Shown here piece by piece: positions 23,881-32,356 of a stretch of DNA of 64,000 nucleotides. The stretch covers positions 62,001 through 126,000 of the forward strand of contig NZ_AUBA01000001.1 of NCBI RefSeq assembly GCF_000429005.1. The letters run 5' to 3'. The notes below the pieces were generated by a model that worked only from the letters and a program-made list of their open reading frames with translations, searched no databases and was not told the origin of the DNA. Position numbers and translations under genes: made by a program. This DNA comes from Novosphingobium acidiphilum DSM 19966. GTDB taxonomy: Bacteria; Pseudomonadota; Alphaproteobacteria; Sphingomonadales; Sphingomonadaceae. Within the stretch, counting starts at the first letter, position 1, and each line of letters opens with the position of its first letter.

Positions 23881-26067
23881 GTGAGCACGGCCGTCAACAC
23901 ACTGGAATCAAGCGCAGTCGGTGCGTACCGGGGGCTGGGTGACGTCATGCCGGCACGGCTCGTCGAAACCCGCACGACCTCGGCTGCGGGTAGTGACCGG
24001 ATCGATCTCAAGTTTCTGGTCGGCATTTTCCGGCGCCGCTCGGGGCTGTTCGTTTCGGTGCTGGGCAGCGCGCTGGCGCTGGGTGCGGTGGTCACTGCGG
24101 TCCAGCCCCGCATCTATGTCGCGCATGCCGATGTCACGCTCAACAACAAGACGGTGGCGATTGCGCCGACCAGCAGCAACGACCGCATCGTCGACCAGCA
24201 GGCACCCAACGACGCCTTTGTCGACACGCAAGTGGCGCAAGTAACGTCGAGCGAAAACATCAACGCGGTGATTGCGCGCCTGCGGCTCGATCGCGACCCG
24301 GCCGTCACGGCCGACGCCCCCCCGGCCGGTCAGCACGCGGCGGCGATCGAATTTCTGCACAGGCATCTGTCGGTGCAGCGGATCGGTTCGACCTACGACA
24401 TCGGCATCACCGTCGACAGCCCGAGTGCGGCGCAGGCCGCAACCATCGCCAATGCCTTTGCCGAACAGTTCACGCGCGGCGCGCTCAACGCCAAGCGCGA
24501 AGATGCACGCCAGACGACCGCGCTGATCGCTGCCCGGCTCGACCAGCTGCGCAACCAGGCGCTGGCCGACAGTGCTGCGGAACAGGCCTATCGCATTGCG
24601 CACAATCTGCTCAGCACCAACCAGGGGGCGCTGACCGAGCAGGAAATCTCGTCCTACAACCAGGGTATGGCACAGGCGCGCGCCGAAGCTGCCGAAGACG
24701 GTGCGCGGCTCGACGCGGCGCGCCAGCAACTGGCCACCGGCGGCAATGTCGGTGAAACCGTGGCCTCGCCGGCAATTGCGGCCTTGCGCGCCCAGCAATC
24801 GACCGCCGCCGGCGAACTTGCCGCGCTTGAGGCACGCTATGGCGCGTTGCACCCGGACGTGATCAAGGCGCGCGCCGCCTTGCGCGCAATCAACGAACAA
24901 GTGGCCGGGGAAACCCGTCGGGTGATCGCGGGGCTTGAGGCAAAGGCCAACGCCTCGCAACAACGGCTCGGCTCGCTAACGGGATCCCTGTCGGTATCGC
25001 GCGGGGCGTTTGCGCGCAGCAATTCGGCCAAGACGGGCCTTCAGGATCTTGAAAAGAAATCCGAAACTTCGAACGCGCTGTATGAAAGCTATCTCAACCG
25101 GTACAAAGAACTGACCGCGCGCGAAGGCACTGAACAGGCCGATGCCGACATGCTGCACCCCGCCAGCGTGCCGCTCGTGCCCGACAGCCCGCATGTGCTG
25201 ATCAATCTGATCCTGTCGCTCGCCGTGGGGCTGGGCCTGGGCATCGCTGCGGCCTTTCTGGCTGAATTAAATTATACCGGCATCACCACGGGCGATGATA
25301 TCGAACAGCGACTGGGCGTGCGCTATCTGGGCACGATCCCGTCGTTGTCCTCGGTCATGGCGCGGGCCGGCACGCGTGATCCGGCGCAAGCCCTGATCGA
25401 AAGCCCGCGTTCGGCCTTTGCCGAAAGCTTTCGTTCGTTGCGCGCCTCGATCGCGATGAACACGACCAAGGCGCGGATCATCGCCATTACCTCGTCCTTG
25501 CCCGATGAAGGCAAGACGACCACCTCGATCTGTCTGGCGCGATCGATGGCCGCTTCGGGGGACCGGGTGCTGCTGATCGATTGCGATCTGCGCCGTCAGG
25601 GCGTCAGTGAATTCGTGCCCGATCGTGAAGGTCGGCCCGGTCTGATCGAAGTCTTGCGCGGCGAAGTTGCGTTGCAGGATGCGGTGGTCGTCGACCCGGC
25701 CACAGGCCTGTCGATCCTGCCGGTCTCCACCCGTTCAAACCAGGCCTCGGAGCTGTTGACCGGGGACGAGATGGATCGTCTGCTCGATGCGGCGCGCGCG
25801 CAGTTTCACGCGGTGATCATCGACACCGCGCCAGTGCTGCCGATCGCGGACGCACGGCTGGTGCTGGGCAAGGCTGATGCCTCGGTGTTTGTCGTCCGCT
25901 GGCGCAAGACTCCCGACAGTGCATTGCGTGCGGCGTTGCGGCTGTTGCCGGGCAACCGCGTGCAATTGGCCGGTGTCGCGCTGACCCGTGTCGACATGCG
26001 GCGCCAGGCGCGCTTTGGCTATGGCCAGGATGCGTTTTACCACAGCTATCGCCGCTATTACGCCTGA
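23881..26067 (+). CDS. Wzc/GumC-type chain-length regulator with BY-kinase domain
   Basis: Inner-membrane co-polymerase that controls polysaccharide length and export, with autophosphorylating tyrosine kinase activity. 728 residues from a GTG behind GAAGGAG; ATG 23947 is an alternative. Wzz region: first membrane helix near 55-80, long coiled-coil periplasmic part, second helix VLINLILSLAVGLGLGIAAA near 440-460. The kinase domain has Walker A PDEGKTTT (about 540), Walker A' VLLIDCDLR (563-571) and Walker B VIIDTAPV (645-652). The C-terminus is a tyrosine cluster, GYGQDAFYHSYRRYYA. Both modules are fused, as in proteobacterial Wzc. Confidence 0.93.
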   Translation: MSTAVNTLESSAVGAYRGLGDVMPARLVETRTTSAAGSDRIDLKFLVGIFRRRSGLFVSVLGSALALGAVVTAVQPRIYVAHADVTLNNKTVAIAPTSSNDRIVDQQAPNDAFVDTQVAQVTSSENINAVIARLRLDRDPAVTADAPPAGQHAAAIEFLHRHLSVQRIGSTYDIGITVDSPSAAQAATIANAFAEQFTRGALNAKREDARQTTALIAARLDQLRNQALADSAAEQAYRIAHNLLSTNQGALTEQEISSYNQGMAQARAEAAEDGARLDAARQQLATGGNVGETVASPAIAALRAQQSTAAGELAALEARYGALHPDVIKARAALRAINEQVAGETRRVIAGLEAKANASQQRLGSLTGSLSVSRGAFARSNSAKTGLQDLEKKSETSNALYESYLNRYKELTAREGTEQADADMLHPASVPLVPDSPHVLINLILSLAVGLGLGIAAAFLAELNYTGITTGDDIEQRLGVRYLGTIPSLSSVMARAGTRDPAQALIESPRSAFAESFRSLRASIAMNTTKARIIAITSSLPDEGKTTTSICLARSMAASGDRVLLIDCDLRRQGVSEFVPDREGRPGLIEVLRGEVALQDAVVVDPATGLSILPVSTRSNQASELLTGDEMDRLLDAARAQFHAVIIDTAPVLPIADARLVLGKADASVFVVRWRKTPDSALRAALRLLPGNRVQLAGVALTRVDMRRQARFGYGQDAFYHSYRRYYA

Positions 26068-26111
26068 TACTGCACAAGGGCCCGGCCTGAAATCCTGACG
26101 GGATGTGTCTG

Positions 26112-27551
26112 ATGCAATTGACAATCATAGGTGCGATCCAGGTCCTGTTCGGTCTGGTGCTGTTGCTGGCGGGCAGTGTTGAGGCGATGTTTGCCTTTCT
26201 GCTGGTCACCACGCTGTTTTCCGGCTCTGCGGCGATCGTGCTGGCCTCGGGTTCGTCGATCCCGCCGATCGATTTCGCGCTGTTGTTCATGGCCATGCGC
26301 CTGGTTGTGCCGGGATCGGGGCAGATGCGCGCGACAGTGCATGCGGTAGAGGCCAATGGCTGGCTGCTGGTATTCGTTGTCTATGGGCTGGTCATGGCGT
26401 TTGCCGGGCCACGGCTGTTCGCCGGCCAATTCGCATTTGCGCCGCTGCGCGCCGAAACCGGGGCAACGTATACCAGCCGGCTGAGTTTTCTGCTGGCCAC
26501 GCGCAGCTTTGAACCCAGCCCGCAGAACATGACGTCGTCGATTTATCTGGTCGGTACACTGGTGGCGGCAACGGTGGCGCATGTGGCGTGCAAGGCGCCT
26601 GCGGGGCGCATGACGCTGGTGCGCACGATGGTGTTGGTGGGCATCGTGCATTGCCTATTCGGTGTGCTGTCGGTGGTGGGGCGGGGCACGGCGATCAATG
26701 ATGTGCTCGGTTTTTTTCGCAATGGCAGCTATGCGCAACTGACACAGGACGTCGAAGGCATCTCGCGGATGTCGGGCATTTCGACCGAACCATCGACATA
26801 TGCGGCGTTTGGCGTGATCTGGTTCGTGTTTCTGGCCGAATGCTGGTTGCGCCGGGTGAATCCATGGCTGACAGGAACAGCCGCGGCGTGCCTGGGCGCG
26901 GCGTTGTTGGCCAGCACTGCGACCACGGCCTATGTCGGGCTGGCGGCATGGTTTGGCCTGGTGGGCTTGCGCAGTCTGTTCGTGCCCGGCGCGATGCCTG
27001 CCGATCGCGCGCTGTGGCTGGCGGTGCTGGGGCTGGGCGCGGTGGTCGCGGGTTCGCTCGTGCTGTTGTGGCAGCCGCAACTGGTTGATCGGATCATGCT
27101 GTTTTCGCAGCATATCCTGGTTGACAAGCTGTCATCGGAATCGGGCATTCAGCGGCGGTTCTGGGCACTGCAGGGCTATCACGCGTTTATCGGAACCTAT
27201 GGCATCGGCGTTGGCCCGGGCAGCTTTCGTTCGTCCAGCCTGTTTACGGCGGTGATCGGATGCGTCGGCGCTGTGGGCGCGCTTGCGCTGCTGGCGCATG
27301 CGCTGATCGCGTTCAAGCCGCTGCGCTGGTCGACCTATGTTCCGGCCAGCGATCCCGATCTGGCGGTGGCTGGGGCCTGCGCCTGGGCAATGCTGATGGC
27401 GCTGGTTGTCGCCGGCATCAACGCACCCAGTTGCGATCCCGGCAGCGATTTTGCGCTGTTGAGCGGGGCCGCGCTCGCCTTGCGCGGGCGATCGGCGCGC
27501 CACGCGGCCCGTCCTGTGCTGGACCTGTCGCCGGTGGCGGTGCTGGCCTGA
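26112..27551 (+). CDS. O-antigen ligase/Wzy polymerase-like membrane protein
   Basis: Multi-spanning membrane protein, 479 residues and about ten to twelve hydrophobic helices, with a large loop around 220-250 (GISRMSGISTEPSTYAAFG) and a second at 350-380 (SSESGIQRRFWALQGYHAF followed by GIGVGPGSFRSSS). These loops and the RRF...GIGVGPGSFR pattern match Wzy/O-antigen ligase proteins, which join lipid-linked repeat units in the periplasm. It starts 44 bases after the BY-kinase gene. An ATG nine bases upstream is possible. Family level is fairly sure; polymerase versus ligase is inferred from context. Confidence 0.78.
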   Translation: MQLTIIGAIQVLFGLVLLLAGSVEAMFAFLLVTTLFSGSAAIVLASGSSIPPIDFALLFMAMRLVVPGSGQMRATVHAVEANGWLLVFVVYGLVMAFAGPRLFAGQFAFAPLRAETGATYTSRLSFLLATRSFEPSPQNMTSSIYLVGTLVAATVAHVACKAPAGRMTLVRTMVLVGIVHCLFGVLSVVGRGTAINDVLGFFRNGSYAQLTQDVEGISRMSGISTEPSTYAAFGVIWFVFLAECWLRRVNPWLTGTAAACLGAALLASTATTAYVGLAAWFGLVGLRSLFVPGAMPADRALWLAVLGLGAVVAGSLVLLWQPQLVDRIMLFSQHILVDKLSSESGIQRRFWALQGYHAFIGTYGIGVGPGSFRSSSLFTAVIGCVGAVGALALLAHALIAFKPLRWSTYVPASDPDLAVAGACAWAMLMALVVAGINAPSCDPGSDFALLSGAALALRGRSARHAARPVLDLSPVAVLA

Positions 27552-27663
27552 CCCGTGCATCCGACTGCCGTGCAGGCGGGGCGCATGGCCGCACCGGGGT
27601 ATGCCTGCGGACGCCAGGCTTGCAGTCTGAAACCCGGATCAATCGGCGGGATGGGGCAGCGGT

Positions 27664-29067
27664 ATGACACGTGCAGCAGGCTGGGCAGCGCTGGCGATGG
27701 GAATGACGGCCCCGGTTGCCCAGGCGGCGCCGATCGACGCGCCTTCGGCGCAAGGGGACGTGTCGGTCACGATCTATGCCAACAACCAGGCGCTGGTGCA
27801 GGATGTGCGCAGCATCGTGTTTGCCGGCGGCCGCCAGAAAATCGAATTTCGCAATGTTTCGGGGCAGATCCGGCCCGAAACCGCAGCACTGGTTGCCGCG
27901 GACATGCAGGTGATTGAACAGAACTTTGATTACGACCTGTTGAGCCCCGCCAAGATCATGGAAAACGCGGTGGGCGAAACGGTGACTTTGGTGCGCACCA
28001 ATCCCGCCAATGGCGCCGAAACGCGCGAAACCGCCAAAATTCTGGCGGCCAACGGAGGCGTGGTTTTGCAGATCGGCAGCCGGATCGAGGTCTTGCGCGA
28101 TGATGGCCTGCCGGTCCGGGTGATCTTTGACCACGTGCCCGAAAACATGCGGGCCGATCCCACGTTGTCGGTCATGGTGGATGCCAGGGCCGGCACACGA
28201 CCGGCAACCTTGCGCTATCTGACGCCGGGGCTGGGGTGGCGCGCCGATTATGTTGCCCTGTTCGACGAGGCCAAAGGCCAGATCGATGTGCAGGGCTGGG
28301 TTACGCTGACCAACAATTCGGGCACGACCTACCGCGATGCGAATACCGTTCTGGTGGCGGGCAATCCGCGCCTGATCGGGCAGGGGTATCAGGGCATCCC
28401 CACCGACGCCCCCGATGGCGAGGCAACGATGGCCGAGGCCGGCACCGAAAGCGGCGCGCGGCAAAGGCTGGGCGATTATTACCTCTATCCATTGGCCGAA
28501 CGCACCACCGTGGCCAATATGCAGACCAAGCAGGTCAGCTTTCTCGATGTGCACGGCGCGCCTGCCACGCACGGGTATGAAATGCGGCTGGGATGGTTGC
28601 AGACCAGTGGCCAGCCGTTGAGCGCGGCCACGGTCTATCAGTTTTCAACCGGCAGCAAGGCAGGGCTGGGCGATCAATTGCCCGCCGGGATCGTACGGTT
28701 CTATCTGCGCGATGCCAAAGGCCAGGCGCAGTTCATTGGCGAACACGCCATCGCGCACACGCCAATGGGATCGCGCCTGTCAATTTCCACAGGCGATGCC
28801 TTTGATGTAAAAGTCAAACCCGTGGTGGAAAGCCGGACGCGGCTGGGCAATGGCCATTGGCGCACGCTGATGCGTTACACCCTGACCAATGCTCTGCCCG
28901 CGCCGGTGACAGTGCAGTTGGTCCAGAACGGGTTGTGGGGCGATGTCAAAGTGGAAAGCGAAAGCCTGCCGCATACCCGGCCCGATGCCGGCTCTGCGCA
29001 ATGGCAGGTGCCGGTGCCCGCCAATGGCAAGATCGACGTGACCGCCACTTTCGAAACCCGCTGGTAA
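27664..29067 (+). CDS. Secreted DUF4139 domain protein (first of a tandem pair)
   Basis: 467 residues with a signal peptide (cleavage near AQAAP, about residue 22). The mature protein is beta-rich: VSVTIYANNQALVQDVRSIV at the start, TLRYLTPGLGWRADYVALFD in the middle (the DUF4139 core GWRADY), LYPLAERTTVANMQTKQVSF, and a C-terminal Ig-like part. Related to DUF4139/mucoidy-inhibitor A proteins, but without the usual coiled-coil domain. Likely periplasmic or surface. The paralogous gene follows after eight bases. Role unknown. Confidence 0.82.
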   Translation: MTRAAGWAALAMGMTAPVAQAAPIDAPSAQGDVSVTIYANNQALVQDVRSIVFAGGRQKIEFRNVSGQIRPETAALVAADMQVIEQNFDYDLLSPAKIMENAVGETVTLVRTNPANGAETRETAKILAANGGVVLQIGSRIEVLRDDGLPVRVIFDHVPENMRADPTLSVMVDARAGTRPATLRYLTPGLGWRADYVALFDEAKGQIDVQGWVTLTNNSGTTYRDANTVLVAGNPRLIGQGYQGIPTDAPDGEATMAEAGTESGARQRLGDYYLYPLAERTTVANMQTKQVSFLDVHGAPATHGYEMRLGWLQTSGQPLSAATVYQFSTGSKAGLGDQLPAGIVRFYLRDAKGQAQFIGEHAIAHTPMGSRLSISTGDAFDVKVKPVVESRTRLGNGHWRTLMRYTLTNALPAPVTVQLVQNGLWGDVKVESESLPHTRPDAGSAQWQVPVPANGKIDVTATFETRW

Positions 29068-29075
29068 CCCGTACG

Positions 29076-30656
29076 ATGCGCTGGCTGGCGCTGGGTCTGA
29101 CATGGGCGGCTGTGTGGCCCGCCGCGGCGCAACCGGTGCGCGATGTAATTGCCTCGGCACCGGTCGACCGGTCTGTCACGATCTACCGCGCACCGGGGCG
29201 CAATGGCGGGCAGCTGACGCTGTCGCAATTGCACGGCTTTGCGGTGATTACCGAAACGCGCGATGTCGTTCTGCCCGAAGGGCGGGCGCGGCTGTCATTC
29301 ACCGGCGTTGCCGACGGGATCGTTGCCGAATCGTCGCTGGTGTCGGGACTGCCGGGCGGGGTGATCGAAAAGAACCGCGACGACGCACTGCTGTCGCCCT
29401 CGGCGCTGCTGCGTGCCAGCGTCGGGCGCGCGGTAGAGTTGCGCCGTACCGATCGCAAGACCGGCAGGATCACGGTGACCCCGGCGCGGATCGTGTCGGC
29501 CAGCGATCAGGGTGTGGTCTTTGCCAGCGCCGCCGGGAACGAGGCGCTGCGCTGTGATGGCCTGGCAGAGACGTTTCAATATTCGGGCACGGGCGACGGT
29601 CTTTTTGCCCAGCCGACACTGTCGGTGCTGACCCGATCGGCCAGGGCGGTCCACGCGCGGATCACGCTGACCTATATCGCCGAAAATTTCGACTGGAATG
29701 CCAATTATATCGCGCGGATCGGCAGCGATGGCAAAACGCTTGACCTGACCGGATGGATCACGCTGGCCAATGGCAATGGGGTCAGCCTGACCGATGCGCA
29801 GACGCAGATCGTGGCGGGCGGGTTGAACCGGGCCTATGTGCGGCAATACCTGCATGCCGCGCCGCGCGTGATCGCGCGCTGCTGGCCGATGGCCAAGACC
29901 AGCGACATTCCCGAAAAGCCGGGCCGGCCCTATCAACTGGTGCATCCGTGGCATGCCGACGATGCGGTCAGCCAGGAAATCATTGTCAGCGCGCAACGCC
30001 GCAAAGCGGATTATCTGGTCGCGCCGGCAATGATGCTGGCGGCACCTGCACCGCCGCCGCCGCCCGAACAACTGGGCGATCTGAAACTCTATCGGCTGGG
30101 CGAACGCACGACGATTGCCGCCCGGCAGATGAAGCAGACGCGGTTGATCGCGCAGGCGGCGGTATCTTTTTCCGCCGATTACCGCGCCGATCTGCGCCTG
30201 TTCCCGGGGCAGGACATTGCGCCACCACAACCGGTCACGATCATGCTGCACCTGACCAATGACAAGCAACACGGCCTGGGCCTGCCGCTGCCATCGGGTG
30301 CGGTGCTGATCGAGCAGCAACAGGCGGGCCAGGACATGGTCCTGGGCGAACCCGGCTTGAGCGATACAGCCGAGGGCGAAAAACGCGATCTGCCCATCGG
30401 ATCGGCCGGTGACATCACGTTTGCATGGGCGCGCGTTCCCGCAACGGCAGACAGGCGGCAGTCGCGCTATCGCGTCACACTGACCAATGCATCGGGCAAG
30501 GCAGCGACAGTGGCGTTGCGGCTGTTCAGTCCGTATGGCTGGGTTCCGACCGACGCCTGGGCGAAAGTCGCCAAGATCGACGGTGTGCCAACGATGACCA
30601 TCGCGCTGGGCGCGGGCGAAGCCCGGCAAGTGCCGGTCGAACTTTACCGGCAATAG
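29076..30656 (+). CDS. Secreted DUF4139-like protein (second of a tandem pair)
   Basis: 526 residues. The start ATG gives MRWLALGLTWAAVWPAAAQ, a signal peptide; the longer open frame reads through the previous gene out of its frame and was discarded. It shares the layout of its neighbour (VDRSVTIYRAPGRNGGQLTL, ENFDWNANYIARI, KLYRLGERTTIAARQMKQT) but carries an extra Ala/Pro linker around 300-330. The pair clearly arose by duplication and then diverged. Both probably work together at the envelope; the biochemical role is unknown. Confidence 0.8.
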   Translation: MRWLALGLTWAAVWPAAAQPVRDVIASAPVDRSVTIYRAPGRNGGQLTLSQLHGFAVITETRDVVLPEGRARLSFTGVADGIVAESSLVSGLPGGVIEKNRDDALLSPSALLRASVGRAVELRRTDRKTGRITVTPARIVSASDQGVVFASAAGNEALRCDGLAETFQYSGTGDGLFAQPTLSVLTRSARAVHARITLTYIAENFDWNANYIARIGSDGKTLDLTGWITLANGNGVSLTDAQTQIVAGGLNRAYVRQYLHAAPRVIARCWPMAKTSDIPEKPGRPYQLVHPWHADDAVSQEIIVSAQRRKADYLVAPAMMLAAPAPPPPPEQLGDLKLYRLGERTTIAARQMKQTRLIAQAAVSFSADYRADLRLFPGQDIAPPQPVTIMLHLTNDKQHGLGLPLPSGAVLIEQQQAGQDMVLGEPGLSDTAEGEKRDLPIGSAGDITFAWARVPATADRRQSRYRVTLTNASGKAATVALRLFSPYGWVPTDAWAKVAKIDGVPTMTIALGAGEARQVPVELYRQ

Positions 30657-30702
30657 GCATGTTGCGATTGCGGTTCACCTGCCGCTAAACTTTGGTGGCC
30701 TA

Positions 30703-30730
30703 CATCATCCCCAACAGCTTCGGGATGATG
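30703..30730 (+). promoter_or_regulatory. Hairpin covering the ribosome-binding region of the DUF1800 gene
   Basis: Perfect 9-bp stem CATCATCCC / GGGATGATG with a 10-base loop, ending five bases before the ATG at 30736. The only GGGA-like ribosome-binding word (30722-30725) lies in the 3' arm, so folding would mask it. No T-run follows, which argues against a terminator. Confidence 0.5.
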
Positions 30731-30735
30731 CACCC

Positions 30736-32247
30736 ATGATCAAGTCTCGCCCTGGTTCAACATGTCTGGCGCTGGCCTGCCTGACGCTTGTGGCAGGCGG
30801 CGCGCGCGCTGCCGATGCATCACCTGTACCGGCGCGGTTGCACCTGGCTGAACGATTGAGTTGGGGGCCGCGCGGTGATGAGCCGTCGCTTCCAGCGGGC
30901 GAGCCCGCCGCCGCGCTGGCGGTGCCGATCAACGCCGCCCTGCCGCCCGCCGCAGCACAGGCGATCGCCGCGATGCGGATCAGCCGTCAGCCGATGGCAG
31001 ATCTGGTCATGACCATGGTCGAGCGCCGCCGCGCGATCAACGCGATGACCGACCCCGATGCCAGGGCCGCCGCAGACAAGCTCTGGCAGGGCGAGATGGG
31101 CGATCTGTATCGCGAAGTGCAGACGCGCGACATCCTGCGGGCGCTGTATTCTCCGGCGCAACTGGGCGAACAATTGACCTGGTTCTGGGCCAACCATTTC
31201 AGCCTGCATGCACAAAAGCGCGAAATCCGGGCCATGCTGGGCGGTTGGGATGATACCCTGCGCGCCCATGCGCTGGGCAAATTCCGCGATCTGCTGGCCG
31301 CCACGGTAACCCAGCCCGCGATGCTGCAATACCTTGACAACGAACAGAATGCAGGCGGCCACATCAATGAAAACTATGCGCGCGAAATCATGGAATTGCA
31401 CACCATGGGGGTGGGGTCGGGCTATACACAGAAGGATGTCCAGGAACTGGCGCGCGTGCTGACCGGTGTGGGCGTGCGGCTGACCCCCGATGCGCCGCAT
31501 CTGGGGCCGGACAAGGCGCCGTATTATGTTCGCCAGGGTCTGTTCGAATTCAATCCAAACCGCCACGACTTTGGCGACAAAGTGCTGCTGGGCCAGACGA
31601 TCCGGGGCCAGGGTTTTGCCGAGGTGCAGCGCGCGATCGACATCCTGGCCAGCCAGCCTGCCACGCGCAACCATGTGTCGCGCAAACTGGCGCTGTTTCT
31701 GCTGGGGCATGAACCCGGCCCTGCGCTGTTGAACGCGATGACCGCCGAATGGCAGGCGAGCGACGGCACGATCGCGCAGGTGGTCGATGTGGTCCTGCGG
31801 TCCGACGAATTCCGCGCATCGCTGGGACAGGGTTTCAAGGATCCTGTGCACTATGTGCTGTCGGCAGTGCGCTATGCTTATGGCGGACGCGTGATCCGCA
31901 ACGCCGACCCGATCATCAACTGGCTGAAACGCATGGACGAGGCGGCCTATGGACGCGAAACGCCTGATGGCTGGCCGCTTGAAGCCTCTGCCTGGACCGG
32001 ACCTGGCCAGATGGAGACGCGCTTTGAAATCGCCAAGGCAATCGGCAACGGATCGGCCGGCCTGTTCAAATCGCGCGACCCGGGCGGGGGCGACGAACCA
32101 GCATTTCCGCAATTGCAGAACGCATTGTGGTTTGCAGGGTTTGACCGTGCGATCGGCCCGCAGACGCGCGCTGTGCTCGACCATGCCGGATCGTCGCAAC
32201 AATGGAACATGCTGCTGCTTGCCAGCCCCGAATTCATGCGGCGCTGA
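30736..32247 (+). CDS. Secreted DUF1800 domain protein
   Basis: 503 residues with a signal peptide (cleavage near ARA, residue 25). It matches the DUF1800 family: LTWFWANHFSLHAQKREIRA, LRAHALGKFRDLLAATV, INENYAREIMELHTMGVGSG, YTQKDVQELARVLTGVGV, and HDFGDKVLLGQTI. These proteins are nearly always encoded next to a DUF1501 partner, as here. The biochemical role is not established, and a link to envelope or polysaccharide functions is only suspected. A hairpin covers its ribosome-binding site. Confidence 0.9.
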   Translation: MIKSRPGSTCLALACLTLVAGGARAADASPVPARLHLAERLSWGPRGDEPSLPAGEPAAALAVPINAALPPAAAQAIAAMRISRQPMADLVMTMVERRRAINAMTDPDARAAADKLWQGEMGDLYREVQTRDILRALYSPAQLGEQLTWFWANHFSLHAQKREIRAMLGGWDDTLRAHALGKFRDLLAATVTQPAMLQYLDNEQNAGGHINENYAREIMELHTMGVGSGYTQKDVQELARVLTGVGVRLTPDAPHLGPDKAPYYVRQGLFEFNPNRHDFGDKVLLGQTIRGQGFAEVQRAIDILASQPATRNHVSRKLALFLLGHEPGPALLNAMTAEWQASDGTIAQVVDVVLRSDEFRASLGQGFKDPVHYVLSAVRYAYGGRVIRNADPIINWLKRMDEAAYGRETPDGWPLEASAWTGPGQMETRFEIAKAIGNGSAGLFKSRDPGGGDEPAFPQLQNALWFAGFDRAIGPQTRAVLDHAGSSQQWNMLLLASPEFMRR

Positions 32248-32265
32248 TGTTGGAACCACTCGCCA

Positions 32266-32331
32266 CCCCGCACCCCCGGCCCATCGGCCCACTGTGTACC
32301 TTCGGTGGACGGATGTGCCGGGGGTGCGGGG
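32266..32331 (+). promoter_or_regulatory. Strong stem-loop between DUF1800 and DUF1501 genes
   Basis: Perfect 15-bp stem CCCCGCACCCCCGGC (32266-32280) with its complement at 32317-32331, enclosing 36 bases that can form a smaller inner hairpin (CATC / GATG and CCAC / GTGG pairings). No T-run, so it is more likely an RNA stability or processing element, or an expression ratio control, than a terminator. Confidence 0.6.
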
Positions 32332-32356
32332 CGGTGGGTGGCGCAAAAAAAGGACC

